From an uncultured Oscillospiraceae bacterium (lineage in GTDB: Bacteria; Bacillota; Clostridia; Oscillospirales; Oscillospiraceae), in assembly GCA_934572335.1 (NCBI GenBank), contig CAKTKU010000026.1:1-30727 (forward strand): a DNA stretch of 30,727 nt, given 5' to 3'. Made by a program: the position numbers and the translations under genes. The notes beneath the pieces are model-generated. The model was not told the origin of the DNA, ran no database searches, and saw nothing but the letters and a program-made list of their open reading frames with translations. The number at the start of each line of letters is the position of its first letter. Positions within the stretch are counted from its first letter, which is position 1. Positions 30,611 through 30,727 of the stretch are shown one piece after another.

Positions 30611-30727
30611 TTAATCCTTCTCTATCCTGATCGCTACATCGGGGCAGGTGCGCGCGCAGGACGCGCAGCCGATGCAGGCTGCCTGGTCGACTACCTCTGC
30701 GGGATGGTAGCCCTTTGCGTTGAGCTT
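30611..30727 (-). CDS. Ferredoxin-type (delta) subunit of the 2-oxoacid oxidoreductase, partial
   Basis: Only the last 38 residues are inside the window; the start lies beyond position 30727. They contain one 4Fe-4S motif, Cys-x2-Cys-x2-Cys-x3-Cys-Pro ('CIGCASCARTCPDVAI'), and a short tail ending in TAA at 30611. It is 13 bp ahead of the alpha subunit, in the usual delta-alpha-beta-gamma order, and would pass electrons to soluble ferredoxin. Confidence 0.88.
   Translation of the reverse strand, partial: KLNAKGYHPAEVVDQAACIGCASCARTCPDVAIRIEKD

Noticed and set aside
1..30727. CRISPR arrays, tRNA genes, insertion sequences with transposase, prophage genes
   Set aside because: No regular short direct repeats with spacers, no cloverleaf with conserved TTCGANTC arm, and no transposase, integrase or phage structural protein could be found on either strand.

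Overview
The window looks like a core stretch of a high-GC, anaerobic, spore-forming member of the Clostridia, most likely Oscillospiraceae-like. The reasons are a SleB-type cortex hydrolase behind a forespore-like promoter, a T-box ahead of thrS, the Firmicutes order gdpP-rplI-dnaB-tilS-hpt-ftsH, strong sigma-A promoters of TTGACA/TATAAT type, a 2-hydroxyacyl-CoA dehydratase pair, and a 2-oxoacid:ferredoxin oxidoreductase operon. Genus cannot be fixed from the sequence alone.

Layout. Bases 1-340 hold tandem promoters and a leader that point left out of the window, probably to an rRNA operon. Bases 343-7920 are a leftward block: zinc-ribbon membrane protein, sleB, thrS (with T-box), a Ca/Mn-type P-type ATPase (with a yybP-ykoY-like manganese riboswitch and terminator) and ychF. 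Bases 8045-11004 are an accessory block: an AT-richer divergent pair (alpha/beta hydrolase and WHG-type TetR regulator with shared operators), an esterase, and a MATE transporter remnant behind its own attenuator-like leader. Bases 11072-19065 are the leftward housekeeping run gdpP-rplI-dnaB-tilS-hpt-ftsH. A palindromic MITE-like element of about 159 bp sits between gdpP and rplI. Bases 19210-23088 run rightward: a sugar-1-phosphate nucleotidyltransferase with a PMM remnant, then two 2-hydroxyacyl-CoA dehydratase subunits. Bases 23147-25214 run leftward: murI, a DUF1934 gene and an arginyl-tRNA synthetase-like protein with no catalytic core. Bases 25387-28145 run rightward: an unknown gene, a GreA-family factor and a large lipoprotein. 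Bases 28241-30727 are the leftward ferredoxin oxidoreductase operon, cut by the window end.

Most notable points. The argS position next to DUF1934 holds an intact open frame that keeps the N-terminal and anticodon-binding domains of ArgRS but lacks the whole aminoacylation domain. Two other genes (MATE, nucleotidyltransferase-PMM) also keep both ends and have lost the middle in frame. The sleB start is embedded in the thrS terminator hairpin, and a GTATA-N18-CATACTA promoter lies so that only the forespore transcript would escape the hairpin. Several cis-regulatory RNAs and operators can be read directly.
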